Source of the DNA: CAYLGY01 sp964383325
GTDB lineage: Bacteria > Pseudomonadota > Alphaproteobacteria > Rhizobiales > Rhizobiaceae
NCBI GenBank assembly: GCA_964383325.1
Contig: CAYLGY010000020.1
Coordinates: forward strand, 1 to 34,900
Direction: 5' to 3'
Length of the DNA stretch: 34,900 nucleotides
Within the stretch, counting starts at the first letter, position 1. Every line of letters begins with the position of its first letter. The position numbers and the translations under genes are program-made. This document shows, piece after piece, positions 24,153 to 34,782 of this stretch. The notes beneath the pieces were generated by a model. The model saw only the letters and a program-made list of their open reading frames with translations, was not told the DNA's origin and did no database searches.

Positions 24153-25000
24153 GCAATGCCTGGACAGCCCGCAGTTTTCTGGACGCGCATCCGCATGCCA
24201 TTCGGATTCGCATCGTGGAAACGAATGGCTCCTCGCCGCGCGAACCAGGCACCTGGATGCTGGTCGCACCCGGCGCAGCCTACCGGACCATAGGCGGCGG
24301 CCAGCTCGAATACATGGCAATTGACCGCGCGCGCGCAATGCTGCGCAAGGGTTCATCGCAGGACAGGCTGGACGTGCCCCTCGGACCGGAAATCGGCCAA
24401 TGCTGCGGTGGACGGGTGCTCCTGCGGCTGGAGCGGATCGATGCGCGAATCGCGGCGCAATGCATTGCCGAAGAGGTGCACGCCCACGCCTCGGCACCAA
24501 TTGTCCATGTTTTCGGCGCAGGCCATGTCGGCCGCGCCCTCGCAGCAGCGCTTCTCCTGTTGCCAGTACGACTGGTCGTCGCCGATTCGCGCCGCGAGGA
24601 GATCGACAGGGTGCCAGCCGGGGCCGAGCGCCGGCTCACATCCCTGCCCGAAGAGCTGATCCGGGAAGCGCCCTCCGGCAGCGCCTTCGTCATCCTTACC
24701 CATGATCACGCGCTTGACTTCATCCTTGCTGCCGAAGCGCTGGCGCGGGACGATGCCGCCTATGCAGGCATGATCGGGTCGCGCACGAAGATGAAAACGT
24801 TCCGGAGCTGGTATCTCAGGAATGGCGGCGACAGGGATCGCTTCGACCGCCTGGCAATGCCGATCGGCGGCAGTACGAAGGACAAGCGTCCGGAGGTCAT
24901 CGCTGCCTTCGTTGCAGCCGAGATCATGCAGGCATTGCTGGACTACACCCCCTCCAGCAGCAATTCCGGCGCCGGACCGGTTTCGGAAAGGGTCTCCTGA
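24149..25000 (+). CDS. xdhC: Xanthine dehydrogenase accessory protein XdhC
   Basis: Molybdenum-cofactor chaperone, 283 residues, that binds the sulfurated cofactor and inserts it into XdhB. The sequence has IRIVETNGSSPREPGTWMLV and TIGGGQLEYMAI near the N-terminus, a CCGG motif (QCCGGRVLLRL), and a Rossmann-type HVFGAGHVGRALA in the C-terminal half. MSNAW at 24149 overlaps the xdhB stop by 4 bases; the longer frame to 24062 is inside xdhB. Its last 58 bases overlap, tail to tail, the LysR gene on the other strand, so the two genes cannot be separated by a terminator in the gap. Confidence 0.95.
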   Translation: MSNAWTARSFLDAHPHAIRIRIVETNGSSPREPGTWMLVAPGAAYRTIGGGQLEYMAIDRARAMLRKGSSQDRLDVPLGPEIGQCCGGRVLLRLERIDARIAAQCIAEEVHAHASAPIVHVFGAGHVGRALAAALLLLPVRLVVADSRREEIDRVPAGAERRLTSLPEELIREAPSGSAFVILTHDHALDFILAAEALARDDAAYAGMIGSRTKMKTFRSWYLRNGGDRDRFDRLAMPIGGSTKDKRPEVIAAFVAAEIMQALLDYTPSSSNSGAGPVSERVS

Positions 25001-25896
25001 ATCCATCTCACACAGCGCGCCGCCATGAAGTCGATCAACAGACGAATTTTGGGATCCTGATACTTCTTGTGCGGATACAGGCAGACGAGTTGCGCCGGAA
25101 TCGGAGGATAGTCGGAGAGAACCGGCACAAGGCGCCCGGAACGCAGATGTGACTGCACCTCGAACCTTGCCTTGTTGACGATGCCGTGTCCAGCCAGGGC
25201 CCATTCGGTCAGGATGTCGCCATCATCGGCATCGTAGGGACCACCGACCTCGAACTTGCGAACCCCCTCCGGAGTCTGCAGCAACCAGTGGAACTCGTTC
25301 GAACCGGGAAAGCGCAGCAGCAGGCACTGATGCTTCTGGCTGATCAGCTCGCCGGGTTCTTTCGGTATGCCACGCCGGGCAAGATATTCCGGCGAGGCGC
25401 AGAGCAGGCGCTCGCAGTCGAAGATCGCGCGCATCTTCAAATTGGAATCCTCGATCAGCCCCAGCTTGAAGGCGATGTCCACTCCTTCCTGCAGGAGGTC
25501 GATCTTGCGATCGGACAGGCGCAGGCGGATGTTGACCTCAGGATAGAGCGCCTGGAATTCGGGCACGCCCGGACCGATGATGCGCCGGCCGATGCCAAGC
25601 GGCGCCGTGACATGCACGGTGCCGCGCGGATGGCGGGCAATGTCGGCGACTGTTGCCTCCGCCATGTCGACGGCCTCGATGATGCGCATCGCGCCCTCAT
25701 GGAAGATCCGGCCATGCTCGGTCAGTGTCAGCTTGCGGGTAGTGCGGTTGAAAAGACGCACGCCGAGGTGGCGTTCCAGCTCCTTGATCCGGTTGCTGGC
25801 AACAGCCGGAGACACGCGCAAGTCCCGCCCGGCAGCAGAAAGATTGCCGAGCTCGACCACGCGAACGAACATTCTGACATTATTGAGGTATGACAC
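24943..25896 (-). CDS. LysR-family transcriptional regulator
   Basis: A 317-residue LTTR: winged helix-turn-helix at about 1-60 (FVRVVELGNLSAAGRDLRVSPAVASNRIKELERHLGVRLF) and a substrate-binding effector domain from about 90. The start appears to be GTG at 25894-25896; no in-frame ATG gives a complete helix-turn-helix and no strong ribosome-binding site is seen. It is divergent from puuD-guaD and convergent with, and overlapping, xdhC, so it probably controls purine-catabolic genes in response to a purine or a breakdown product. That role is inferred from location. Confidence 0.9.
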   Translation of the reverse strand: MSYLNNVRMFVRVVELGNLSAAGRDLRVSPAVASNRIKELERHLGVRLFNRTTRKLTLTEHGRIFHEGAMRIIEAVDMAEATVADIARHPRGTVHVTAPLGIGRRIIGPGVPEFQALYPEVNIRLRLSDRKIDLLQEGVDIAFKLGLIEDSNLKMRAIFDCERLLCASPEYLARRGIPKEPGELISQKHQCLLLRFPGSNEFHWLLQTPEGVRKFEVGGPYDADDGDILTEWALAGHGIVNKARFEVQSHLRSGRLVPVLSDYPPIPAQLVCLYPHKKYQDPKIRLLIDFMAARCVRWIQETLSETGPAPELLLEGV

Positions 25897-26019
25897 GCAT
25901 AACCCATAGCATTTTATAGAATCGGTTGAAAGTGCTGGTGAAGGCCCCTGCTTGCAGATCGGGGATGTGATACGTGAGAATCGTCAGCGGGTTCATGACG
26001 AAACCGGAGGAGCATCCAC
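25897..26019. promoter_or_regulatory. Divergent regulatory region between LysR gene and puuD
   Basis: 123 bases with no gene. An AT-rich core (about 25905-25921, CATAGCATTTTATAGAATC) contains the repeated element CTAT in the minus-strand direction, flanked by AACC and GGTT, and CTGCTTGCAG (25948-25957) is a 10-base palindrome-like element. LysR proteins bind T-N11-A sites in such regions; I could not fix a single convincing box. A GGAGGAG ribosome-binding site just upstream of 26020 serves puuD. Confidence 0.4.
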
Positions 26020-27251
26020 ATGGACGATTTTGCGATTGCCTGGGATTGGCTGAATTTCGCGATCCGCTGGCTACATGTCATCACGGGAATCGCATGGATC
26101 GGCTCTTCCTTCTATTTCGTCGCGCTCGATCTGGGGCTGCGTCAGCGGCCCGGCTTGCCGGTGGGCGCCCATGGCGAGGAATGGCAGGTCCATGGCGGCG
26201 GTTTCTATCATATCCAGAAATATCTGGTTGCGCCCGCCGCACTGCCGGATCACCTGACCTGGTTCAAATGGGAAGCCTACACCACGTGGCTTACAGGCTT
26301 CGCCTTGCTCGCGGTCCTCTACTATGCAAGTGCCGAGCTTTATCTTGTCGACCGTGAAGTGCTGGATATTTCAGGGGGCACCGCTATCCTGATTTCGATG
26401 CTCTCGATCGGCGTCGGCTGGTTGATCTACGATCTGCTGTGCCGATCGCCTCTCGGGCGCAGTCAGACCGGGCTGATGGTCCTGCTCTACCTCATACTCG
26501 TGGCCATGGCCTGGGGTTATGTCCAGTTGTTCTCCGGCCGGGCGGCGCTTCTGCATCTGGGTGCGTTCACGGCCACGATCATGTCGGCCAATGTCTTCTT
26601 CATCATCATTCCGAACCAGAAGAAGGTCGTTGCGGCCCTGAAGGCGGGTGAAAAGCCGGCTGCCCATCTCGGCGAGCAGGCAAAGCAGCGTTCGGTGCAC
26701 AACAATTACCTGACGCTTCCGGTCCTCTTCCTGATGCTGTCGAACCATTATCCGCTGGCGTTCGCCACGGAGCATAACTGGATCATCGCGTCGCTGGTCT
26801 TCCTGATCGGGGTGCTGATCCGCCATTTCTTCAATTCCCGCCATGCGCGCACCGGGAACCCACACTGGACCTGGCTTGCCTCGGCAATCCTGTTCCTGAT
26901 CATCGTCTGGCTCTCGACCTCGCCGCGCCTTGAAACGGCAGAAGAATTGCCGGTATCCGCTTCGGACAGCCATTTCGCGGCCGCCGACGGGTTCGAGGAG
27001 GTACGTGACACGGTTCTCGGCCGCTGTTCGATGTGCCATTCCAGGGAACCGTTCTGGGATGGGATCCATGTTGCGCCGAAGGGCGTCCTGCTGCAATCGG
27101 ACAGCGACATTGCTGCACATGCGCGCGAGATTTACCTGCAGGCCGGCCGGTCGCGCGCCATGCCACCGGGCAATGTGACCTTCATGACTGCCGAGGAACG
27201 CAAGCTCATTACCGGCTGGTTCGAAGGAGCACTGGCGACGGGGGTCCAGCG

Positions 27252-27255
<4 letters not shown>
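26020..27255 (+). CDS. puuD: Membrane-bound urate oxidase PuuD with cytochrome c domain
   Basis: Urate oxidase of the PuuD type, 411 residues, converting urate to 5-hydroxyisourate without H2O2 and passing electrons to the respiratory chain. About eight membrane segments are seen, with histidines in IRWLHVITGIAWIGSSF and HGGGFYHIQKY. The C-terminal domain is a cytochrome c with the haem motif CSMCH (C336, C339, H340) and a later Met in SRAMPPGN that could be the axial ligand. It is the membrane-integrated alternative to uricase. It overlaps guaD by 4 bases (ATGA), and LysR lies divergently. Confidence 0.95.
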
Positions 27256-28565
<1,310 letters not shown>

Positions 28566-28678
28566 GGCGTCGGGTTTCCTGGCCTTCCTGTTTTGAATCG
28601 GAAATCGATCGGATAGCATGGTACGATCCCATCCATGCAGGCCGAATGGCTGAACGAATGCGGGGAGGAGTTCGAAAA

Positions 28679-29632
28679 ATGAAGCTGAAACCTGGCCTTG
28701 CGGCAGGACTTGCAGGCGCCCTGGCCGGCGCCGGGATTACGGGCGCAGCATTGCCTGCCCGGGCGAATTTCGAAAACGAAGTGACAGTTCACGGGACGGC
28801 GGTGACCGGAGAAGTGGTTGCGAGCACCCGTCTCAGCATCAGCGTCGAAAGGGCGGCACCGGAATTGACGGTGAACATCACCGCCGATCCCGCCCAAGAA
28901 GTCACCGCCGGCGACCGGGTGCAACTCACCTACCGGATCGTGAATTCGGGAAACGTGACCCTCGACAATCTCCGATTGCAGGTGGAACAGGAGGGCCATG
29001 GCGCCGCCCCGGTCCTGGTACGCGTGGAGAATGACGACGTTTCTCCGGTGGAAGCAGCGGAAGCAGATGGGGCAGCGGAACAGGCAATCGCCGAGGCAGA
29101 AGAGGAAGGCGTGACGCCTGCGGGCATCGAAATGCCGGGACCGCTCGCGCCTGGCGAGGCTGCGATCTTTACGGCCGAATATGTCGTCGTGCAGGACGAC
29201 ATGGAGGATCATGGCGGCGGCGACGGCGTGCTCGAGGCCCGCGCCCTGGCCACGGCAACCCGCAACGGGGCCGAAACCAGCGCCGAGGGTAGCTTACGGA
29301 TCGCGCTGGAGGACCTTCGGGCCACGCTCGAAATCGCCAAGAGCGCCGACCGCACCGAGAATGTCGCCGTGGGAGAAGTGATTACCTACACCTATGCAGT
29401 CACCAATACGGGCAACGTTGCCATCCATTCGATTTCGCTGACAGAGAACCACAATGGTTCGGGACCGCCGCCGCGCCCGTCGGGAGAGCAATTGCTGGTC
29501 GATAATGGCGTGCCGGGCGATTCCACCGATCGCGAGCCTGATGGTATCTGGGACGTGCTCGGGCCACAGGATGTCGTTTCCTTTACCGCCACCTATACGG
29601 TAACCCAAACCGACGTGGACATGCTGCAATAG
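28679..29632 (+). CDS. Exported DUF11/DUF7507-like protein
   Basis: A 317-residue secreted or surface protein. The N-terminus MKLKPGLAAGLAGALAGAGITGAALPARA is a Sec signal with cleavage likely before NFENEV. It holds two DUF11/CARDB-like beta-sandwich domains: about 50-125 (AGDRVQLTYRIVNSGNVTLDNLRL) and about 220-310 (VGEVITYTYAVTNTGNVAIHSISL), joined by an acidic, Ala/Glu-rich linker. The start has GGGGAGGAG 10 bases upstream. It is probably in an operon with the large modular protein 25 bases downstream. There is no enzyme motif; it may be an adhesin or structural surface component. Confidence 0.8.
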   Translation: MKLKPGLAAGLAGALAGAGITGAALPARANFENEVTVHGTAVTGEVVASTRLSISVERAAPELTVNITADPAQEVTAGDRVQLTYRIVNSGNVTLDNLRLQVEQEGHGAAPVLVRVENDDVSPVEAAEADGAAEQAIAEAEEEGVTPAGIEMPGPLAPGEAAIFTAEYVVVQDDMEDHGGGDGVLEARALATATRNGAETSAEGSLRIALEDLRATLEIAKSADRTENVAVGEVITYTYAVTNTGNVAIHSISLTENHNGSGPPPRPSGEQLLVDNGVPGDSTDREPDGIWDVLGPQDVVSFTATYTVTQTDVDMLQ

Positions 29633-29657
29633 TCCCGCGCCACACGAACCGTTTGCA

Positions 29658-32600
29658 ATGACAAAGCCCCGGTCCCTGCCAGCATGGCGCGCCCGCTCAC
29701 GCGGGCAATGTCGCACGCGGCAGGGGCGGTTGCGTGCATTGCTGCATCATGGCAGGCGGATGCTTGCAGCGATGCTCGCCATTTTCATGCTCTTGCCCAG
29801 TCTGAGCGCCTGGGCACAGATCAGCGGTTCGGTCGCCGCCACGGGATGGCGAAATGGGGCGCCGGTCGTCTCGGCGCCCGCAAGCCTCAGGATTGGACTG
29901 GAAGGACATGCCCCTGCCCTTTCCCTCGAAATCCGGTCGCACAGCCCGGCCTTCTCGCGCCCCGGCGAGGTCGTCCAACTGGCGGCGAGTCTTTTCAATG
30001 CCGGCAATGTAACCCTCGTCCGACCGATTCTCGAAGCGGGAGCACCGGTAACGGACATTACGTGTCCCGATGGGAAGTTACTGGCGCCTGGCGAAAGCCT
30101 TGTCTGCGAGGTCATGGCAATGGTCGGAGCAGCGGAAATCGATGCCGGTTCGATGGCCGTGGCAGTGACGGCGATGGCAATCGATCCGATGGGCGGCCTT
30201 GTCGGCCCGGCAGAAGGCAATGTCGAAATTGCAGCGACCCGCGCCGACCTCATCACGATCGCCTCGTTCGAGGCGGGCCAGCTCCGCCCCGGAACGGGAG
30301 ATCGCGTCATGTTCCGGGTTGAGATCGTCAATCAGGGCCCGGATGTGGCCACGGGCATCGAAGCCACGATTTCCCTGCCGGACGGCCTGTCGTTCTTGCC
30401 GGAAGCAGGGCTGGACGGATTCGATCCTGCAACGGGTATCTGGAAGATCGGGAGCCTTGAACCTCACGCGCACGCGGCGCTCGCACTTGCCGCCACCGTC
30501 AATCCGGGAATGGCTGGCCGTACGCTGGCGGGAAGAGCGGAGATCGCACGGCTTGACCAGGTGGACGGGCGCATGGAGGGCGATCAGAACGACGCCACGA
30601 TTACCATTGCTTCCGCTCTACTGGTCACCCGGCGATCGATTGAAGCCAGCGGTCCCGTTCGCCACGGTGAACCCGTGACATTGGTAACGCATATCCGCAA
30701 TGAGGGGCCGGACCGGGCAAGGCAGATTACCGTGCAGGAAACCTTGCCGCCGGGCATTGCGCTGCGCTCCGAATCCGCCAGCGAGGGCCGTTTCGATCCT
30801 GCACATCGGGTGTGGACGCTGGAGAGCCTGGAACCGGGCGGAGAAGCGCGGCTGCGCCTGGAGCTGGACATCGGGGCCGAACTCGCCGGCAGCCGCGTCA
30901 CCGTCGGCGCCAAGGCTGCGACAAGCATGGATGACCCTGGGCGTACCAGCGCAGACAATATTCTCGCAGCCATGTTCGACGTGGAGTGGCCCGTGCTGAC
31001 GGCGCTGGACGATGCGGCGGACGGAATCGATGGCTTGCAGGGACCCGCGCCGATTCTCAACGTGCTCGACAATGACCGGCTTGACGACAGGCCCGTCGAT
31101 CCGGCGCGGCTGGTGGTGGCAGCCCTGACGCGCGACACCCCATTGTCCCTCGATCCGGACGGGACATTGCGGCTGGCGGCATCGACTCCCGCGGGCGCCT
31201 ACGAACTTGCCTACCGCATTTGTCTTGCCGAACTGCCGCAGATCTGCTCCGACGCCACGGCGCATGTCGAGATCGGGGCGCTGCCTCTCTCTGCCGCGGA
31301 CGACGAGGCTACCGAACCTGCCGACGGGACCTCCGGTTCGCACCATATTCTCGATGTGCTGGCCAATGACCGGCGCGGTGACAGGCCCGTCAATCCTGAC
31401 CTCATCCAGCTCACGGAACTCGCGCAGGGCCCGGGCGCCTACCTCCAGCTGGAGGAAAGCGGGCACATCTCGGTTCCAGCAGGAACTCCGGCGGGCGGCT
31501 ATTGGCTCGATTACCGGATCTGCGACCGGATCGATCCGGAAAATTGCGCAGTAGCCAGAGCCAGGATCGGAGTCGACGCGCCCGCCTCGATCACGGGTAC
31601 TGCCTATCGCGACATCAATGGCAGCGGTGATTTCGAGCCTGGCAGCGATCAGGGCGAAGCCGCGCTTGAGGTCGAACTTCTATCGGCAGACGGCGATCGC
31701 ATCGCCCGGACGATCACCGCTGCCGATGGCCGTTACCGCCTTGCACCGCTGCCCGGCGCGACAGGATATCGCCTGGTGTTCCGTCGCGCGGGTGGCTCGA
31801 TCCTCGGTGCGATTCCGCACCTCGACATATTACCCGGGCAGGTCTTGGCCGACCTCGATTTTGCCACCGACCCGACCGGCGTGGTCTACAATGCGATCAC
31901 CCGGCATCCCGTGCAGGGCGCGAGGCTGACCCTGACCGATGCCGATGGGACCCCATTGCCGCAAGCCTGTCTCGCCGACCCGCAGATGCAAGGTCAGGTG
32001 ACGGGCGCGGACGGGACCTATCGCCTGAGCCTGATCGCCGGCGCCCATCCCGCCTGCCCGGCAGCAGATAGCTCCTACCGGATCCGGCTGGTGCCTCCGG
32101 AAGGCTACGCACCCTATCCTTCCTCCATCCTGCCACCCATGGCGGACGAAGCCGAACTCGCAGTTTGCGGGTTCGACCCGGTGCCGGGCGGCCGATGCCA
32201 GCTTTCTGCCCGAGCCTCAGCGCCTCTGGTTGGGGATCCGGTGCTCCATGCAATCGGTTTCCTCGCTGGAGCCGGCGATCTCCTGCCGCTGCACAACCAC
32301 ATTCCGCTCGACCCCCTGCCGCGCAACGACCGGCTCGACCTGTCACTGGTGGCGCAACCGGATGAGATCGGCCGGGGCGGGCGGCTGGTGGTGGAGATCT
32401 CGAGCCGCAACGGATCGGCGACGGAGTATCGCGGGACTTCTCTCGTGAATATTGTTCCGCCTGGCTTTCTGTATGTGGAAGGCTCAGCGCGACTGGACGG
32501 CAAGCCGGTCATTCCGGCGCGCGGAGGCGACAATCTGGTCTTTCGTGATCTTGATCTTGGCGCCGGGACGACGATGACGCTGCGGCTGGCGCTCGAAGCC

Positions 32601-33266
32601 GAACGCGCGCTCGTGCCCGGACGCTATGTATACCGGGCCAGGCTTGTTGACGGTGCCGGCTCGCCACTGGCCCCTGAACTTGCTGCCCCGGTCACGCTCC
32701 TAGCCGAGGAAGCGCAGCGCTGCTCGGATATTGTCGGACATGTGCGGCATGCCGGTGACGGGACCGGAATTGCCGGAGTGCGCATCCGGCTGGAGGGAAG
32801 GCATGCGGTCACGACCGATCGCGCCGGCCGCTATCGCTTCGCTTGCGAAGAAATTTCAGGAGGCACTCCGGGGGCCACGATCCGGCTATTCCCCGACCTG
32901 GAAAGCCTGCCGCCAGAGACCCGGTTGGAAGGCGAGTTGCCGCGTATCGTGCAGCTCAGCGCCGAAGAAACGGTCACGGTTGATTTCTCGGCGATCACCC
33001 TGCGCATCATTCGGCTCGACATCAGCGGCGCGGCCTTCGAGGGCACCAGTGCGACGCTGGACGCCCGCTGGCTGGAAGGCATCGAGCGCCTGGTTACCCT
33101 GCTAGAGGACGAAGTTTCGATTCTGCGGATCTCCTACCGCGCCGGGACAGACAGGCCTGAGCGGGTCCGCGAGCGAATCGACGCCGTCTCACAACTTGTG
33201 CGCGACCGCTGGCAGGTGGCAGGCAATCCCTATCCGCTTGAAATCCGCAGCGAGATCGCCGATTGA
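29658..33266 (+). CDS. Large modular exported protein (DUF11, Ig-like repeats, SdrD B-like, OmpA-like C-terminus)
   Basis: 1202 residues, with a long Arg-rich N-terminal region then the signal peptide MLAAMLAIFMLLPSLSAWA (35-53). A shorter start at 29760 is possible since neither has a good ribosome-binding site. Order seen: beta-sandwich (60-195), two DUF11 repeats with NQGP/NEGP and W-x-L-E motifs (about 215-320 and 330-435), two 98-residue Ig-like tandem repeats (NVLDND at 468 and DVLAND at 566, each with TPAGxY and a C-x-C pair), SdrD B-like (about 645-735), carboxypeptidase-regulatory-like (about 740-830 and 1022-1065), a DUF11-like unit (about 895-1015), and a divergent OmpA-like end (1120-1202). 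It is probably surface attached, perhaps peptidoglycan binding. Confidence 0.85.
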   Translation: MTKPRSLPAWRARSRGQCRTRQGRLRALLHHGRRMLAAMLAIFMLLPSLSAWAQISGSVAATGWRNGAPVVSAPASLRIGLEGHAPALSLEIRSHSPAFSRPGEVVQLAASLFNAGNVTLVRPILEAGAPVTDITCPDGKLLAPGESLVCEVMAMVGAAEIDAGSMAVAVTAMAIDPMGGLVGPAEGNVEIAATRADLITIASFEAGQLRPGTGDRVMFRVEIVNQGPDVATGIEATISLPDGLSFLPEAGLDGFDPATGIWKIGSLEPHAHAALALAATVNPGMAGRTLAGRAEIARLDQVDGRMEGDQNDATITIASALLVTRRSIEASGPVRHGEPVTLVTHIRNEGPDRARQITVQETLPPGIALRSESASEGRFDPAHRVWTLESLEPGGEARLRLELDIGAELAGSRVTVGAKAATSMDDPGRTSADNILAAMFDVEWPVLTALDDAADGIDGLQGPAPILNVLDNDRLDDRPVDPARLVVAALTRDTPLSLDPDGTLRLAASTPAGAYELAYRICLAELPQICSDATAHVEIGALPLSAADDEATEPADGTSGSHHILDVLANDRRGDRPVNPDLIQLTELAQGPGAYLQLEESGHISVPAGTPAGGYWLDYRICDRIDPENCAVARARIGVDAPASITGTAYRDINGSGDFEPGSDQGEAALEVELLSADGDRIARTITAADGRYRLAPLPGATGYRLVFRRAGGSILGAIPHLDILPGQVLADLDFATDPTGVVYNAITRHPVQGARLTLTDADGTPLPQACLADPQMQGQVTGADGTYRLSLIAGAHPACPAADSSYRIRLVPPEGYAPYPSSILPPMADEAELAVCGFDPVPGGRCQLSARASAPLVGDPVLHAIGFLAGAGDLLPLHNHIPLDPLPRNDRLDLSLVAQPDEIGRGGRLVVEISSRNGSATEYRGTSLVNIVPPGFLYVEGSARLDGKPVIPARGGDNLVFRDLDLGAGTTMTLRLALEAERALVPGRYVYRARLVDGAGSPLAPELAAPVTLLAEEAQRCSDIVGHVRHAGDGTGIAGVRIRLEGRHAVTTDRAGRYRFACEEISGGTPGATIRLFPDLESLPPETRLEGELPRIVQLSAEETVTVDFSAITLRIIRLDISGAAFEGTSATLDARWLEGIERLVTLLEDEVSILRISYRAGTDRPERVRERIDAVSQLVRDRWQVAGNPYPLEIRSEIAD
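31086..31391 (+). repeat. Tandem 294-bp repeat within the modular protein gene
   Basis: The 12-mer GACAGGCCCGTC occurs at 31086-31097 and again at 31380-31391, 294 bases (98 codons) apart, within the two Ig-like modules. The protein spacing between NVLDND and DVLAND is the same 98 residues, showing a duplicated domain whose DNA has diverged. Confidence 0.75.
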
Positions 33267-33280
33267 GGGTGGCCAACAAG

Positions 33281-33285
33281 AAGGA
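33281..33285 (+). promoter_or_regulatory. Ribosome-binding site that sets a TTG start for trkH
   Basis: AAGGA stands 9 bases before TTG at 33295. No ATG lies in a suitable place: the first in-frame ATG is at 33364, inside the first membrane segment, so the TTG start is preferred. Confidence 0.55.
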
Positions 33286-33294
33286 CATTTTCCC

Positions 33295-34746
33295 TTGTAC
33301 AATGTGTCGCTCCGCTCGGCCCTGCATTATGCGGCACTTTTTGCGATCCATCTCGCAGCTGCGATGCTGATACCGGCGCTTGTAGAGTTCCATCACGGCA
33401 GCGACCAATGGGAAAACTTTCTGCTTTCCGCCTTCTTCACCGGCGGACTCGCGCTCGCCGTCACGATGGCAAGCAATGGCCCCGCGCCGGTGCTGAACCT
33501 GCGCTTCGCCTTTCTCATCATCGGCATGCTCTGGATCGTGACTTGCCTTGCCGGCATGGTGCCACTGCTCGGTTTCGGCCTGTCCTTCAGCGACGCACTG
33601 TTCGAATCGACATCAGCTGTGACAACGACGGGCGCGACGATTCTTTCCGGGCTCGACGCGCTGCCGCCCGGCATCCTGCTCTGGCGGTCGTTGCTGCAAT
33701 GGATGGGCGGGGTCGGTGTCATCGTGCTCGGCCTGTTTCTTCTGCCATTCCTGCAAGTCGGCGGCATTTCGCATTTTCGCATCGATCCGAGCGGTATCAG
33801 CGAGCAACCTTTCGCGCGGCTTTCCAGCTTCGGCATTGGCATACTCCTCGCCTACACCCTTCTGACGCTACTCTGCGGGCTGTCCTATGTCGCGGCGGGA
33901 ATGGGCGGCTTTGCAGCACTCAACCATGCCATGACCACCGTATCGACCGCAGGATTCTCGATTCACGACGAATCATTCGCGCATTATCTCGACCGGCCCG
34001 CCGTGCTCTGGGTGGGGTCGCTGTTCATGTTCATCGGCGCCCTGCCCTTCTCGATCCTGATCCTACTGGCATTGCGACGCCGTTTCGAGGCGCTCGATGA
34101 TCCGCAGTTGCGTGCCTTCGCACTTTATTCTGCCGCGCTCGTGGCTTTGGCCGCGATCTATCTGCATGTCTCGGCGGGGCTTAGCTTTTCCAGCGCACTG
34201 ACCCTTGCGACGTTCAACTTCATGTCCGTGGTCACGACGACCGGATTTTCCGCGGGAGATTATTCCGCCTGGGGACCATTCCCGTTCGCGCTTGCATTTC
34301 TGGCGATGTTTCTCGGCGGCTGTTCCGGCTCGACCAGCGGCGGAATCAAGGCCTATCGGCTGATGATCCTGATCGCCATCATCCGCAATGGCGTGCGCAG
34401 ACTTGTCTATCCAAGCTCCGTCAATGCGTTGCATTATGGGAACCATCCGGTCAGCACGGAACTTGAGCGGGCAGTCGTCCTCTATATCGGCTCGTTCCTG
34501 CTCGCATGGATGCTGTGCATGCTGATGCTGGCCATGACCGGGATGGACTTCCTTTCCGCGCTCAGCGGTTCACTCTCGGCGCTGATGAATGTCGGTCCGG
34601 GACTGGGTGAGCAAATCGGTCCCGCTTCCACGCATGCTTCGATTTCCGACGCGGCCAAATGGTTGCTTGCCCTTGCAATGCTGCTTGGCCGCCTGGAGAT
34701 CCTTCCCGTGCTCGTTCTCGTCTCGCCGGTTTTCTGGCGTCGTTGA
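33295..34746 (+). CDS. trkH: TrkH-type potassium uptake transporter
   Basis: Potassium-translocating membrane subunit, 483 residues from a TTG start. Four selectivity-filter loops are visible: TSAVTTTGATIL, MTTVSTAGFSI, FMSVVTTTGFSAGD and SALMNVGPGLGE, each with the conserved glycine, plus the cytoplasmic GGCSGSTSGGIKAYR segment typical of TrkH/TrkG. Ten or more hydrophobic helices are seen. Uptake normally needs a cytoplasmic NAD(H)/ATP-binding TrkA, not present in this window. It starts 28 bases after the large exported-protein gene and so may be co-transcribed with it. Confidence 0.93.
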   Translation: MYNVSLRSALHYAALFAIHLAAAMLIPALVEFHHGSDQWENFLLSAFFTGGLALAVTMASNGPAPVLNLRFAFLIIGMLWIVTCLAGMVPLLGFGLSFSDALFESTSAVTTTGATILSGLDALPPGILLWRSLLQWMGGVGVIVLGLFLLPFLQVGGISHFRIDPSGISEQPFARLSSFGIGILLAYTLLTLLCGLSYVAAGMGGFAALNHAMTTVSTAGFSIHDESFAHYLDRPAVLWVGSLFMFIGALPFSILILLALRRRFEALDDPQLRAFALYSAALVALAAIYLHVSAGLSFSSALTLATFNFMSVVTTTGFSAGDYSAWGPFPFALAFLAMFLGGCSGSTSGGIKAYRLMILIAIIRNGVRRLVYPSSVNALHYGNHPVSTELERAVVLYIGSFLLAWMLCMLMLAMTGMDFLSALSGSLSALMNVGPGLGEQIGPASTHASISDAAKWLLALAMLLGRLEILPVLVLVSPVFWRR

Positions 34747-34782
34747 GACGCTTGCGCCCTGCACCGAAAGGCTCTAGAGCCT

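Noticed and set aside
34769..34782. Perfect 14-base palindrome AGGCTCTAGAGCCT
   Set aside because: It has almost no room for a loop and no T-run of its own; more likely chance or part of the terminator region just after it.
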